Shown here in pieces: positions 47,539 through 54,746 of a stretch of 64,000 nucleotides of DNA (positions are counted from its first letter, which is position 1; every line of letters starts with the position of its first letter). This DNA is from an uncultured Bacilli bacterium. GTDB taxonomy: Bacteria > Bacillota_I > Bacilli_A > RF39 > UBA660. The notes beneath the pieces were generated by a model that was not told the DNA's origin, ran no database searches, and saw only the letters and a list, made by a program, of their open reading frames with translations. A program made the translations under genes and the position numbers. The stretch is from positions 62,001 through 126,000 of the forward strand of contig CAKONI010000001.1 of assembly GCA_934097105.1 (NCBI GenBank), written 5' to 3'.

Positions 47539-48174
47539 ATGCATAAAGTTCTTAATAGAATTGCTAAAATTTTTTCTACTGCTATTTTTGTAGTTTTGGT
47601 GTTTATTATCGCACTGATTATTGGATATGTTATTAGAGTTAATTATCTGTCTAAGAATGGTGATCTTGGAAAGGTTAATACTAACTTTTATACTATTTTG
47701 ACTCAAAGTATGTATCCTACTATTAAGGCTGGAGATGTTGTTGTTACTTATAAGGATGATAAAGATAAATATAATGTCGGTGATGTTGTAACTTTTATTT
47801 CTGATTCTAATGGTGGAATTACTGTTACTCACCGTGTGGTTGAAGTTTACGAACTTAATGGTTATTATTCTTATGCTACAAAGGGTGATAATAATAACGC
47901 TAAAGATAGTGAGATGGTTAAGAGTGACAATGTTCTTGGAAAAGTTGTTTTGAAAATTCCAAAAATTGGGTACGCACAACAGTTTTTGGTTTCTAAAACT
48001 GGTTGGATTGCAGCAGTTCTGTTACCTTGTTTAGGTGTTGTAATATATGACATTATGAAATTAGTGATGTCTATCTTTGGCAAGGGAAAGGGAAAAATAA
48101 AAGAAAGTGCAAGTACTATTGCTGCAAGAAAAAGATTAGAAGAGGTGGTTGATGATGATGACGGGGAAGAATAA
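47539..48174 (+). CDS. sipW: SipW-type (ER-type) signal peptidase I
   Basis: The 211-aa protein has a transmembrane segment at about 14-33, catalytic serine S57 in QSMYPTI, and THR (H98) where the usual bacterial enzyme has a lysine: the Ser/His arrangement of ER-type peptidases such as SipW. KGDNN (D117) completes the site. A second membrane segment is at about 155-175 and the C-terminus is charged. AGAGG precedes the ATG at 47539. SipW processes TasA and TapA in Bacillus, so it should process the four secreted proteins upstream. It overlaps the next gene by 23 bp. Confidence 0.9.
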   Translation: MHKVLNRIAKIFSTAIFVVLVFIIALIIGYVIRVNYLSKNGDLGKVNTNFYTILTQSMYPTIKAGDVVVTYKDDKDKYNVGDVVTFISDSNGGITVTHRVVEVYELNGYYSYATKGDNNNAKDSEMVKSDNVLGKVVLKIPKIGYAQQFLVSKTGWIAAVLLPCLGVVIYDIMKLVMSIFGKGKGKIKESASTIAARKRLEEVVDDDDGEE

Positions 48175-48760
48175 TTTTTTGAGTAATGATGAATTTACTG
48201 AAGAGGTTGATGCTAATTCTTTGTATAGTTATGTAAATCAAAATGATATTGTGGCTATTAAAAAACAGGCAAAAGTTAATGTTTTAATTTCTATAGCAAT
48301 TACTTTTATTGTTATTGCTGTGCTTTTGTCTTTTATGGGCTTTTTCCTTCTTTATAAAGGAGGGGATTCTATTTTTATTAATTCATCTACTAAATATAAT
48401 TTATTTGTTACTCATACAACTAGTACTTATGGTGGTGTTATTGATTCTTTTAAGGATTATAATTCATCTGATACTGCTTATGTTTATAAGTTTAATGTTC
48501 AAAATAACAATAATGTTAGTTTAAAGTATGATGTTGTTCTTGAGAATCTATCTTTTTCTGAGGGTAGTAATTATAATTTAATTAATTATTCTTTACTTAA
48601 CTTTGATAATGAAATGGCTATGGGTACTTTAGATAGTGTAAAAAGTTTTAAGTTGCTTTCTCGAGATATAGGTTCTAGTGTTTCTGATAATTATACTTTG
48701 AAGTTGTGGTCTAGTAGTTTTCCAAGTAGTTTTTCTTTTAAAATTGATATTAATGTATAG
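48152..48760 (+). CDS. Second membrane-anchored protein with TasA-like C-terminal motif
   Basis: A protein of about 202 aa with an N-terminal cytoplasmic part (about 1-45), one hydrophobic segment (about 47-69) and an extracellular beta-rich domain ending NYTLKLWSSSFPSSFSFKI, which resembles the YTFRMWVN...FKAFIN end of type A proteins. Three consecutive ATGs follow AGAGGTGG; which is used is unclear. It overlaps the sipW 3' end. No signal-peptidase junction is evident, so it probably remains anchored. Function unknown; co-transcription with sipW suggests a role in export or assembly. Confidence 0.6.
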   Translation: MMMTGKNNFLSNDEFTEEVDANSLYSYVNQNDIVAIKKQAKVNVLISIAITFIVIAVLLSFMGFFLLYKGGDSIFINSSTKYNLFVTHTTSTYGGVIDSFKDYNSSDTAYVYKFNVQNNNNVSLKYDVVLENLSFSEGSNYNLINYSLLNFDNEMAMGTLDSVKSFKLLSRDIGSSVSDNYTLKLWSSSFPSSFSFKIDINV

Positions 48761-48769
48761 GAGGTTATT

Positions 48770-49450
48770 ATGAAAAAGATGTTTGCGGAGTTTTTGGTTG
48801 TTTTTGCTGAATGTATTTTAGTTATTTGTTTGGCTTTTGTTTCTTTTATATTTGTTCTTAACATATATCATTATGAAGATATTTCTTATGTATATAATAT
48901 TAAGCCTTCTGAAAGCAAGACTTATAATGATTTTAAGACTAGTATTGATAAGTCTTCTAAAAAACTTAGTAAAGTAAAGGCAAATACTAGTGGAGCGTCT
49001 ATGGCAATACATAGTGATTTGAAAAGTTGTTTTGATACTATTAAAAAGGGTTATTATTATAAGGATTTAGCGAATAAGGAAACTCTTGAAAGTAAGGATA
49101 TTTATTATTCAAATCGTGATATTATTGATAATGTTAGTAACAAGTGTTTATTTAGAATTTCTTATGATATAGATTCTTTTAAGAAAAGTGAAAATTTTAA
49201 TCATTCTTTTTCTGATATTTATGATGATATTGCAGATAAAAGAGATATTATTGTTTCTAATTCTGAATTTTTATTAAAACTTGAATATTCTAATAGTTCA
49301 TATTCTTTTAGTACGCAAGATTTTAAATATGGAATTTTTAATAGAACTTCTAGTGAACTTTCTTTAACGTATAATAACTATAAAGTTGTTGCTTCGCTTC
49401 TTGATGATATTGTTGATTGGTATGTTTTAGAGTATGGAGGTAATAGATAA
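48770..49450 (+). CDS. Unrecognised single-pass surface protein of the TasA-like locus
   Basis: A 226-aa protein with an N-terminal hydrophobic segment (about 7-31) and a large extracellular part rich in S, K, D and Y with two cysteines (near 87 and 124) that could form a disulfide. No family recognised. AGGAGG precedes the ATG. It is 9 bp after the previous gene and its stop overlaps the next start by 1 bp (TAATG), so it belongs to the same unit. The topology suggests an adaptor or minor subunit. Confidence 0.6.
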   Translation: MKKMFAEFLVVFAECILVICLAFVSFIFVLNIYHYEDISYVYNIKPSESKTYNDFKTSIDKSSKKLSKVKANTSGASMAIHSDLKSCFDTIKKGYYYKDLANKETLESKDIYYSNRDIIDNVSNKCLFRISYDIDSFKKSENFNHSFSDIYDDIADKRDIIVSNSEFLLKLEYSNSSYSFSTQDFKYGIFNRTSSELSLTYNNYKVVASLLDDIVDWYVLEYGGNR

Positions 49451-49983
49451 TGAAGAAAGTTTTATGTAAGGTATTGAGTTTTCTTAAATATATTTTACTT
49501 ATTGTAAGTTTTGGATTAGTATTTTATTGCCTTTTGACTACTTATTCGAGACTTGAGAAACCTATTACAGATGGAATTAATGTTCTTCTACCATTTGGTC
49601 TTGTTTTAATTTGTTTTTTGGTTAGTTTAATTTCTAGAGCAAAATATGTTTCTAAGAGTTTATTATTTAATTTTGTAGCAGTTTTTATTTTTGTTACTTC
49701 GATTATTGTTTGTCTTAGGGCAATGTATGATACTAATATGTTTTTGTACTTTAAATATGAAATAAACTTTAATCCTTCTTATTTTTCTGATAATTTGTCT
49801 TTTATATTAATGGAACTTTATATGTTGTTTGCAGCGAATGTTATACTTCTTATTGCTAGTTTTGTTGATAAGGATAAGAAAAAGGTTGTTAGAAAAGAAG
49901 AAAAAACTAATGATGATTTAAAAAAGAAAAAAGTATATAATATTACTGATGATGACGATTATAGTGATGAAGAGGGTGAGTAA
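49450..49983 (+). CDS. Four-helix membrane protein of unknown function
   Basis: A 177-aa protein with hydrophobic segments at about 9-29, 43-62, 69-89 and 114-137, then a charged cytoplasmic tail rich in K, D and E (ITDDDDYSDEEGE). No family recognised. It is the last gene of the locus; translation is probably coupled to the preceding gene, whose GGAGG lies within its coding end. A weak GAAGA...TCTTC hairpin with eight T at 49968-50000 may end the operon. Confidence 0.6.
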   Translation: MKKVLCKVLSFLKYILLIVSFGLVFYCLLTTYSRLEKPITDGINVLLPFGLVLICFLVSLISRAKYVSKSLLFNFVAVFIFVTSIIVCLRAMYDTNMFLYFKYEINFNPSYFSDNLSFILMELYMLFAANVILLIASFVDKDKKKVVRKEEKTNDDLKKKKVYNITDDDDYSDEEGE

Positions 49984-50089
49984 AATTCTTCTTCTTTTTT
50001 TTATGTTTTTGTGGTAAGATTAATTTAATAATATTTTTAATTTTTTGAAGTGAGGTGTCTTTATCGGGTTTTGTTTCTCGAATTTGATT

Positions 50090-50878
50090 ATGAAAGAGTT
50101 TGATTTTAAGAAGAAATATGGACAAAATTTTCTTGTTGATAAGAATATTGTTAATAAAATAGTTTCTGGCTTTGATATAAAGAGTCCTTCTTATGCGTTG
50201 GAAATAGGTTGTGGTGATGGTAGGCTTACTTCTTTACTTTGTTCTAAGTTTGATAAGGTTTTGGGATATGAAATTGACGAAGATGTTAAAGAGCTACTTT
50301 ATTCTAATTTGAAGCCTTTTTCTAATTATTCTATTATTTTTTCTGACTTTTTAACTTCTGATGTGAAAAAGGATTTAGGAGATGAAATTTCTAATTTATA
50401 TGTGATTGCTAATTTACCTTATTATGTTACGACTCCTATTATTGAAAAACTTACTTTTTTAGATTTGCCTTTTCTTTTTATGAGATTTATGGTTCAAAAA
50501 GAGGTTGGTGAAAGATTTTGTGCTAAAGTTGGAAGTAAAAACTATGGTTCTTTGACGGTTTTTTTGAATTATCATTATTGTGTTAAAAAAGATTTTGTTG
50601 TTAGTAGGAACTGTTTTTATCCTGTGCCTAATGTTGATAGTATGGTTGTGTCCTTTTATAGAAAGGATAATAAAATTATGCTTAAAGATATTAACTTTTT
50701 TTATAAACTTGTTAGGGATAGTTTTAGATTTAAAAGAAAGACATTGCGTAATAATTTAAAAGATTATGATCTTGATAAGATTTTGAATGTTTTGAAAGGT
50801 TATGGTTTTGATCTTTCTGTTAGGGCTGAACAACTTAGTGTTGAAATTTTTTGCGATATTGCTAATTGTTTAAGTTAG
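50090..50878 (+). CDS. ksgA: 16S rRNA dimethyladenosine transferase KsgA (RsmA)
   Basis: The 262-aa methyltransferase has YGQNFLVD, the SAM motif ALEIGCGDGRLT and the catalytic NLPYY motif (IANLPYYVTTP). It dimethylates A1518 and A1519. No Shine-Dalgarno is close to the ATG; instead a ten-codon ORF starting GTG 50055 and ending at TGA 50085-50087 lies just upstream with GAAGTGAGG before it, so translation may be coupled. In Bacillus ksgA follows rnmV, which is absent here. Confidence 0.94.
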   Translation: MKEFDFKKKYGQNFLVDKNIVNKIVSGFDIKSPSYALEIGCGDGRLTSLLCSKFDKVLGYEIDEDVKELLYSNLKPFSNYSIIFSDFLTSDVKKDLGDEISNLYVIANLPYYVTTPIIEKLTFLDLPFLFMRFMVQKEVGERFCAKVGSKNYGSLTVFLNYHYCVKKDFVVSRNCFYPVPNVDSMVVSFYRKDNKIMLKDINFFYKLVRDSFRFKRKTLRNNLKDYDLDKILNVLKGYGFDLSVRAEQLSVEIFCDIANCLS

Positions 50879-50925
50879 TTTCTATTTTATTTAGTTGTTG
50901 CATATAATTATTTTGAGGTGATTAT

Positions 50926-51717
50926 GTGCTTTTTAATATTGGAGATTTAGTTACTAGGAAGTCTTATAATAATGATATGGTTTTTAGGATTAAATCTTTT
51001 AAGGATAAGATGGTTGTACTAGAGGGAGTCAATATTCGGCTTATTGCGGATGCGCCAGTTGATGATTTAGAAATATGTAAAGATTGTGTTGATGATATTA
51101 CTAGTGATGATAGAGATTTATTTGATAATATGGGTGATTTACTTGATTTAAATAGGGATAATTATTTTTATTTGCCGGGTAAAATTTTACATATTGATGG
51201 TGATAAAAATTATCTTGATAGATGTATAGAATTTTATAAAAATATGAACATAGTTTGTTATGGAATTATTCTTAATGAGGGAGAAATTTCTAAAAAAATT
51301 AGGGGTTTACTGGATGATGTTAATCCTGATGTTTTGGTAATTACTGGTCATGATGCGTATTATGATAGTGGGAATAAATATAATGATATTTCTAATTATA
51401 AGAATAGTAAAAATTTTGTTAATGCAGTTAAGGAAGCCAGAAAGTACGAGAAAGATCATGAAAAACTGGTTATTATTGCTGGAGCGTGTCAATCTGATTA
51501 TGAGGAATTAATTAAGGCTGGTTCTAATTTTGCTTCGAGTCCTAAGAGAATTAATATTCATGCTTTGGATCCTGCGATTGTTGCTAGTTCTGTTTGTTTA
51601 TCCAATAAAAGTCAACCAATAGATTTGTTTAAAATTTTGGATAGAACTAAATATGGTAAAGATGGTATGGGTGGAATTATTACTAATGGTATGATGTACG
51701 TGGGGTTTCCTAGATGA
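50926..51717 (+). CDS. yabG: Sporulation-specific protease YabG
   Basis: The 263-aa protein matches YabG: MLFNIGDLVTRKSY at the start, LPGKILHIDGD, DVLVITGHDAYY, ACQSDYEELIKAGSNFASSP and RTKYGKDGMGGI. In Bacillus it trims spore coat proteins such as SpoIVA and SafA. The start is GTG 50926, preceded by GAGGTGA; an ATG two bases earlier is in the wrong frame. It follows ksgA and overlaps veg by 4 bp, as in B. subtilis order. Length is near 290 in Bacillus. Confidence 0.93.
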   Translation: MLFNIGDLVTRKSYNNDMVFRIKSFKDKMVVLEGVNIRLIADAPVDDLEICKDCVDDITSDDRDLFDNMGDLLDLNRDNYFYLPGKILHIDGDKNYLDRCIEFYKNMNIVCYGIILNEGEISKKIRGLLDDVNPDVLVITGHDAYYDSGNKYNDISNYKNSKNFVNAVKEARKYEKDHEKLVIIAGACQSDYEELIKAGSNFASSPKRINIHALDPAIVASSVCLSNKSQPIDLFKILDRTKYGKDGMGGIITNGMMYVGFPR

Positions 51718-51920
51718 TAGAAAGAGTTAGAGATAAAATTTTTTCTTTTGAAGGGAAAAAAATTAAGTTTCGATATAATGGTAGCAGAAATCAGGTTGAA
51801 GAATTTGAGGGAGTAGTTACTAAATGTTATAATTATGTTTTTGTTGTGTTTACTAATGGTATTAATAAATCCTTTTCATATACTGATGTTTTGATTGGAA
51901 CTTTGGAGGTTAATATTTAG
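51714..51920 (+). CDS. veg: Veg protein
   Basis: A 68-aa protein matching the Veg family (KIKFRYNGSRNQVEEFEGVVTKCYNYVFVV...SFSYTDVLIGTLEV). B. subtilis Veg (86 aa) stimulates biofilm formation by countering the repressor SinR. Here it is shorter at both ends. The start overlaps yabG (ATGA), so in contrast to Bacillus, where veg has its own very strong promoter, it is coupled to a sporulation gene. Confidence 0.85.
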   Translation: MIERVRDKIFSFEGKKIKFRYNGSRNQVEEFEGVVTKCYNYVFVVFTNGINKSFSYTDVLIGTLEVNI

Positions 51921-51987
51921 TTTTTTATTTATTTTGAAAATATTAGATGATTTTTGTGTAAATTTGGCAATATATGTTAAAAATCTA

Positions 51988-52017
51988 TTGACTTTTACCT
52001 GCTCTTTAAGATAAAAT
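51988..52017 (+). promoter_or_regulatory. Promoter of spoVG
   Basis: TTGACT (51988-51993), 18 bp, TAAAAT (52012-52017), 41 bp before the ATG. It looks like sigma A rather than the sigma H promoter of B. subtilis spoVG. Confidence 0.6.
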
Positions 52018-52058
52018 TAGTGTTAGAAGCAGGGTTGCTTTTAAAAAGGAGGATAAAG

Positions 52059-52319
52059 ATGAAGATTACATCAGTAAATGTACGTAAGGTTGAAAAGGAA
52101 GGCTCTCGTATGAAAGGAATTGCTTCAGTTTTAATTGATGATTGTTTTGCAATTCATGATATTCGTATTATTGAAGGAGATAATGGTTTGTTTATTGCTA
52201 TGCCTAGCAGAAAAACAACTACTGGAGGATATCGTGATATAGCACATCCTATTAACCCTGAAACACGTACTTTGTTTGAAGAATCTATTTTAGAAGCATT
52301 TAATACTGCTGAAGAATAG
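52059..52319 (+). CDS. spoVG: RNA/DNA-binding regulator SpoVG
   Basis: The 86-aa protein has the SpoVG core ([20 protein letters not shown] and [22 protein letters not shown]). SpoVG binds nucleic acids and affects sporulation, capsule and cell division in Firmicutes. AAAGGAGG precedes the ATG at 52059. A terminator follows. In Bacillus spoVG lies further from veg, with ispE, purR and yabJ between; here it follows veg directly. Confidence 0.95.
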   Translation: MKITSVNVRKVEKEGSRMKGIASVLIDDCFAIHDIRIIEGDNGLFIAMPSRKTTTGGYRDIAHPINPETRTLFEESILEAFNTAEE

Positions 52320-52325
52320 TATATT

Positions 52326-52349
52326 AAAACACTTTATGTGTTTTTTTTT
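52326..52349 (+). terminator. Rho-independent terminator after spoVG
   Basis: AAAACAC/GTGTTTT stem (52326-52332, 52338-52344) with further T. Confidence 0.8.
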
Positions 52350-52394
52350 GAATATTTTTTTCTTTTTTTCATATATTTTATCAGGAGGAAAATT

Positions 52395-52679
52395 ATGGAA
52401 AAGTTTGCAGAAAATATAAGTTATAATCATGGAATTAGTATTAATGAAAGGAAAATTATTTATGTGACTGGAGTTAACAAACTTGAAAGTTTTGATGAAC
52501 AGGAATTTTTACTTGATACGAGTATGGGTTTTTTAGTTATAAAGGGTAATTCTTTGGAAATTATTAAATTGGATACTAAAGATGGAACTCTTGCTATTAA
52601 GGGAAGTTTTGATAGTATGTCTTATTTTGAAAATTTAAGGAAATCTAAGTCTTCTTTCTTTGATAAGTTGTTTAAATGA
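52395..52679 (+). CDS. yabP: Sporulation protein YabP
   Basis: A 94-aa protein aligning along its length with B. subtilis YabP: VTGVNKLESFDEQEFLLDTSMGFLVIKG and the end FFDKLFK (Bacillus FFSKLFK). Needed for normal spore coat/cortex formation in Bacillus. AGGAGG precedes the ATG at 52395; a longer frame with a phenylalanine-rich lead is not used. Overlaps yabQ by 4 bp. Confidence 0.9.
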   Translation: MEKFAENISYNHGISINERKIIYVTGVNKLESFDEQEFLLDTSMGFLVIKGNSLEIIKLDTKDGTLAIKGSFDSMSYFENLRKSKSSFFDKLFK

Positions 52680-52948
52680 TACTTTCGGAACAAATTTTTT
52701 CTTTACTTTTTTGTGTTTTTTTTGGTTTTGGATACTGCTTTGTTTTTTATATATTTAAGAAGTTTTTACTTTATGCTAAATACCATATTTTGTTTAATGT
52801 TTTTTTTAATTTGATTATGTCTATTTTATTTTTTATTGGTATAATTCAAATTAATGATGGAACTTTGAGTTTGTATTATTTGTTGTTTGTTTTAATTGGT
52901 TTTTTACTTTTTAGACTATCATTTGTCACTTTTAAGTGTCAAATATAG
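52676..52948 (+). CDS. yabQ: Spore cortex biosynthesis membrane protein YabQ
   Basis: A 90-aa protein with three hydrophobic helices, translationally coupled to yabP (ATGA). The sequence (LSEQIFSLLFCVFFGFGYCFVFYIFK) fits the YabQ family and the yabP-yabQ-divIC order is that of Bacillus. It is less than half the length of B. subtilis YabQ (211 aa), lacking the C-terminal membrane segments. Confidence 0.8.
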   Translation: MILSEQIFSLLFCVFFGFGYCFVFYIFKKFLLYAKYHILFNVFFNLIMSILFFIGIIQINDGTLSLYYLLFVLIGFLLFRLSFVTFKCQI

Positions 52949-53037
52949 TCTTATTTTATTGAAATTATTGAAATTATTTTTAATTTTTGTTATTATTTGT
53001 TATAAGATATGGTTTATAAGGTTATAGTCGGAGGTGT

Positions 53038-53340
53038 ATGATGGCAAGAGGAAAATCTAAATCAAAGAAAAAAAATTTTAAGAGAATTTTTTTTGTAACG
53101 TTGTTTTGCTTGGCAATAAATGGATATATTTTTTATTCTATAGGCTCTATATTTCAAGATGTTTATGTTATGAAACATGAGAAAGTGCAATTAGATAAAA
53201 AAATAGAAGATTTAAAAGAGGAAGAGGAAGTTTTGAAATCTGAAGTTAAAAAACTTAAAGATCCTGTGTATGTGGCTAAGTATGCTAGGGAAAAGTTTTT
53301 GTATTCTGGTGATAACGAATATATTATTAGAATGAAATAG
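53038..53340 (+). CDS. divIC: Cell-division septum protein DivIC (FtsB family)
   Basis: A 100-aa bitopic protein: basic N-terminus, one membrane helix (about 17-37), then a coiled coil (KVQLDKKIEDLKEEEEVLKS...) and the family motif DPVYVAKYAREKF. It joins DivIB and FtsL at the septum. CGGAGG precedes the double ATG. The S1-domain gene yabR and spoIIE, which follow divIC in Bacillus, are absent. Confidence 0.92.
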   Translation: MMARGKSKSKKKNFKRIFFVTLFCLAINGYIFYSIGSIFQDVYVMKHEKVQLDKKIEDLKEEEEVLKSEVKKLKDPVYVAKYAREKFLYSGDNEYIIRMK

Positions 53341-53414
53341 TAAATTTGTACTATTTTTTTTCTATTGATTTGTTTTAGAAAATAGTTTAAAATATTGTGT
53401 TAAGTGGTGATTTA

Positions 53415-54734
53415 ATGAAAAAAGTTTTTGATTTTTTAGACAGTTATATTAATGATGGGGATACAGTTGTTTTAGGTTGTTCTGGAGGGCCTGATTCTAT
53501 GGCGCTTATGGATATTTTGATTTCTTATAGAAAATCTAGAAATATTTCTATTGTTTGTGCTCATGTTAATCATAAGGTTAGGCGTGAAAGCGATGATGAG
53601 ATGGTATGGCTTGAGAAGTTTTGTAATAAAAGAAATATCTTTTTTGAGAAAATGATTATTGAAAATTATGGTGATGATAATTTTCATAATGAGGCTAGGC
53701 ATATAAGGTATGAATTTTTTGATTCTTTAGTGAGAAAGTATAATGCTAATTATTTGATGACTGCTCATCATGGTGATGATTTAATGGAAACTATTTTGAT
53801 GCGAATTGTCAGGGGTTCTACTTTGAGAGGCTATGGAGGATTTTCTAGTTGTGTTTCGAAAGGCACTTATTCTATATTGAGGCCTTTGGTTTTTGTAACT
53901 AAGGAAGATATACTTAGTTATAATAAAAAGAAAAAGATTGAGTATGTTATTGATAATTCTAACTTTTCTAGTAAGTATACTAGAAATAGATATCGTAAAA
54001 GTGTTTTACCTTTTTTGAAGATTGAAGATAAAAATGTTCATTTAAAGTTTTTAAAATATAGCAATGAACTTATTGCTTCGGATGATTTTTTAAATAGTGA
54101 AACTAGTAAGATTTTTGATGAGGTGGTTACTGATAATCAAACTTCTATAAGTAAGTTTAAAAAAATTCACCCTTTTTTACAAAACAGGTTTATTAACATG
54201 CTACTTGAGGAATTTTATCAAGATGATCTTATATTAATTTCTGATGTTCATACAGATTTGATTAAAGGTCTTATATATTCAAATAAGGCTAATAGTTTTG
54301 TATATTTACCAAATAATGTTAAGGTTGTTAAGAGTTATGATAAACTTTCTTTTGTAAAAGAAACTGAACAAGTTGATCGTTATGAGATTGAACTTTCTGA
54401 TTATGTTAATTTACCTAATGGTAAAAACATCAAATTTTTGGAGAAATCTGATGTTAATGATAATAATTTTTGTAGGTTAAATTCTGAAGATGTATGTTTG
54501 CCTCTTCAGGTTAGAACTAGAAAATCTGGGGATAGAATTAAGGTTAAGGGTCTTAATGGTACGAAAAAGATAAAGGATATTTTTATTGATTTGAAGATTC
54601 CTGTTAAACAAAGAGATTTATGGCCTGTTGTTGTGGATTCTAAGGATATTGTTGTTTGGCTTCCTGGTCTTAAAAAATCTAAATTTGATGTTCCAAAAAG
54701 TAAAAACTGTGATATAATACTTAAGTATTATTAA
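53415..54734 (+). CDS. tilS: tRNA(Ile) lysidine synthetase TilS
   Basis: The 439-aa N-type ATP pyrophosphatase has the P-loop CSGGPDSMA and motifs AHVNHKVR, AHHGDDLMET and RNRYRKSVLP, and the C-terminal tRNA-binding domain (RTRKSGDRIKVKGLNGTKKIKDIF). It makes lysidine at C34 of tRNA-Ile(CAU). GGTGA suits ATG 53415. It is directly followed by ftsH; hprT is not between them. Confidence 0.95.
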   Translation: MKKVFDFLDSYINDGDTVVLGCSGGPDSMALMDILISYRKSRNISIVCAHVNHKVRRESDDEMVWLEKFCNKRNIFFEKMIIENYGDDNFHNEARHIRYEFFDSLVRKYNANYLMTAHHGDDLMETILMRIVRGSTLRGYGGFSSCVSKGTYSILRPLVFVTKEDILSYNKKKKIEYVIDNSNFSSKYTRNRYRKSVLPFLKIEDKNVHLKFLKYSNELIASDDFLNSETSKIFDEVVTDNQTSISKFKKIHPFLQNRFINMLLEEFYQDDLILISDVHTDLIKGLIYSNKANSFVYLPNNVKVVKSYDKLSFVKETEQVDRYEIELSDYVNLPNGKNIKFLEKSDVNDNNFCRLNSEDVCLPLQVRTRKSGDRIKVKGLNGTKKIKDIFIDLKIPVKQRDLWPVVVDSKDIVVWLPGLKKSKFDVPKSKNCDIILKYY

Positions 54735-54746
54735 AGGGAGGAAATT

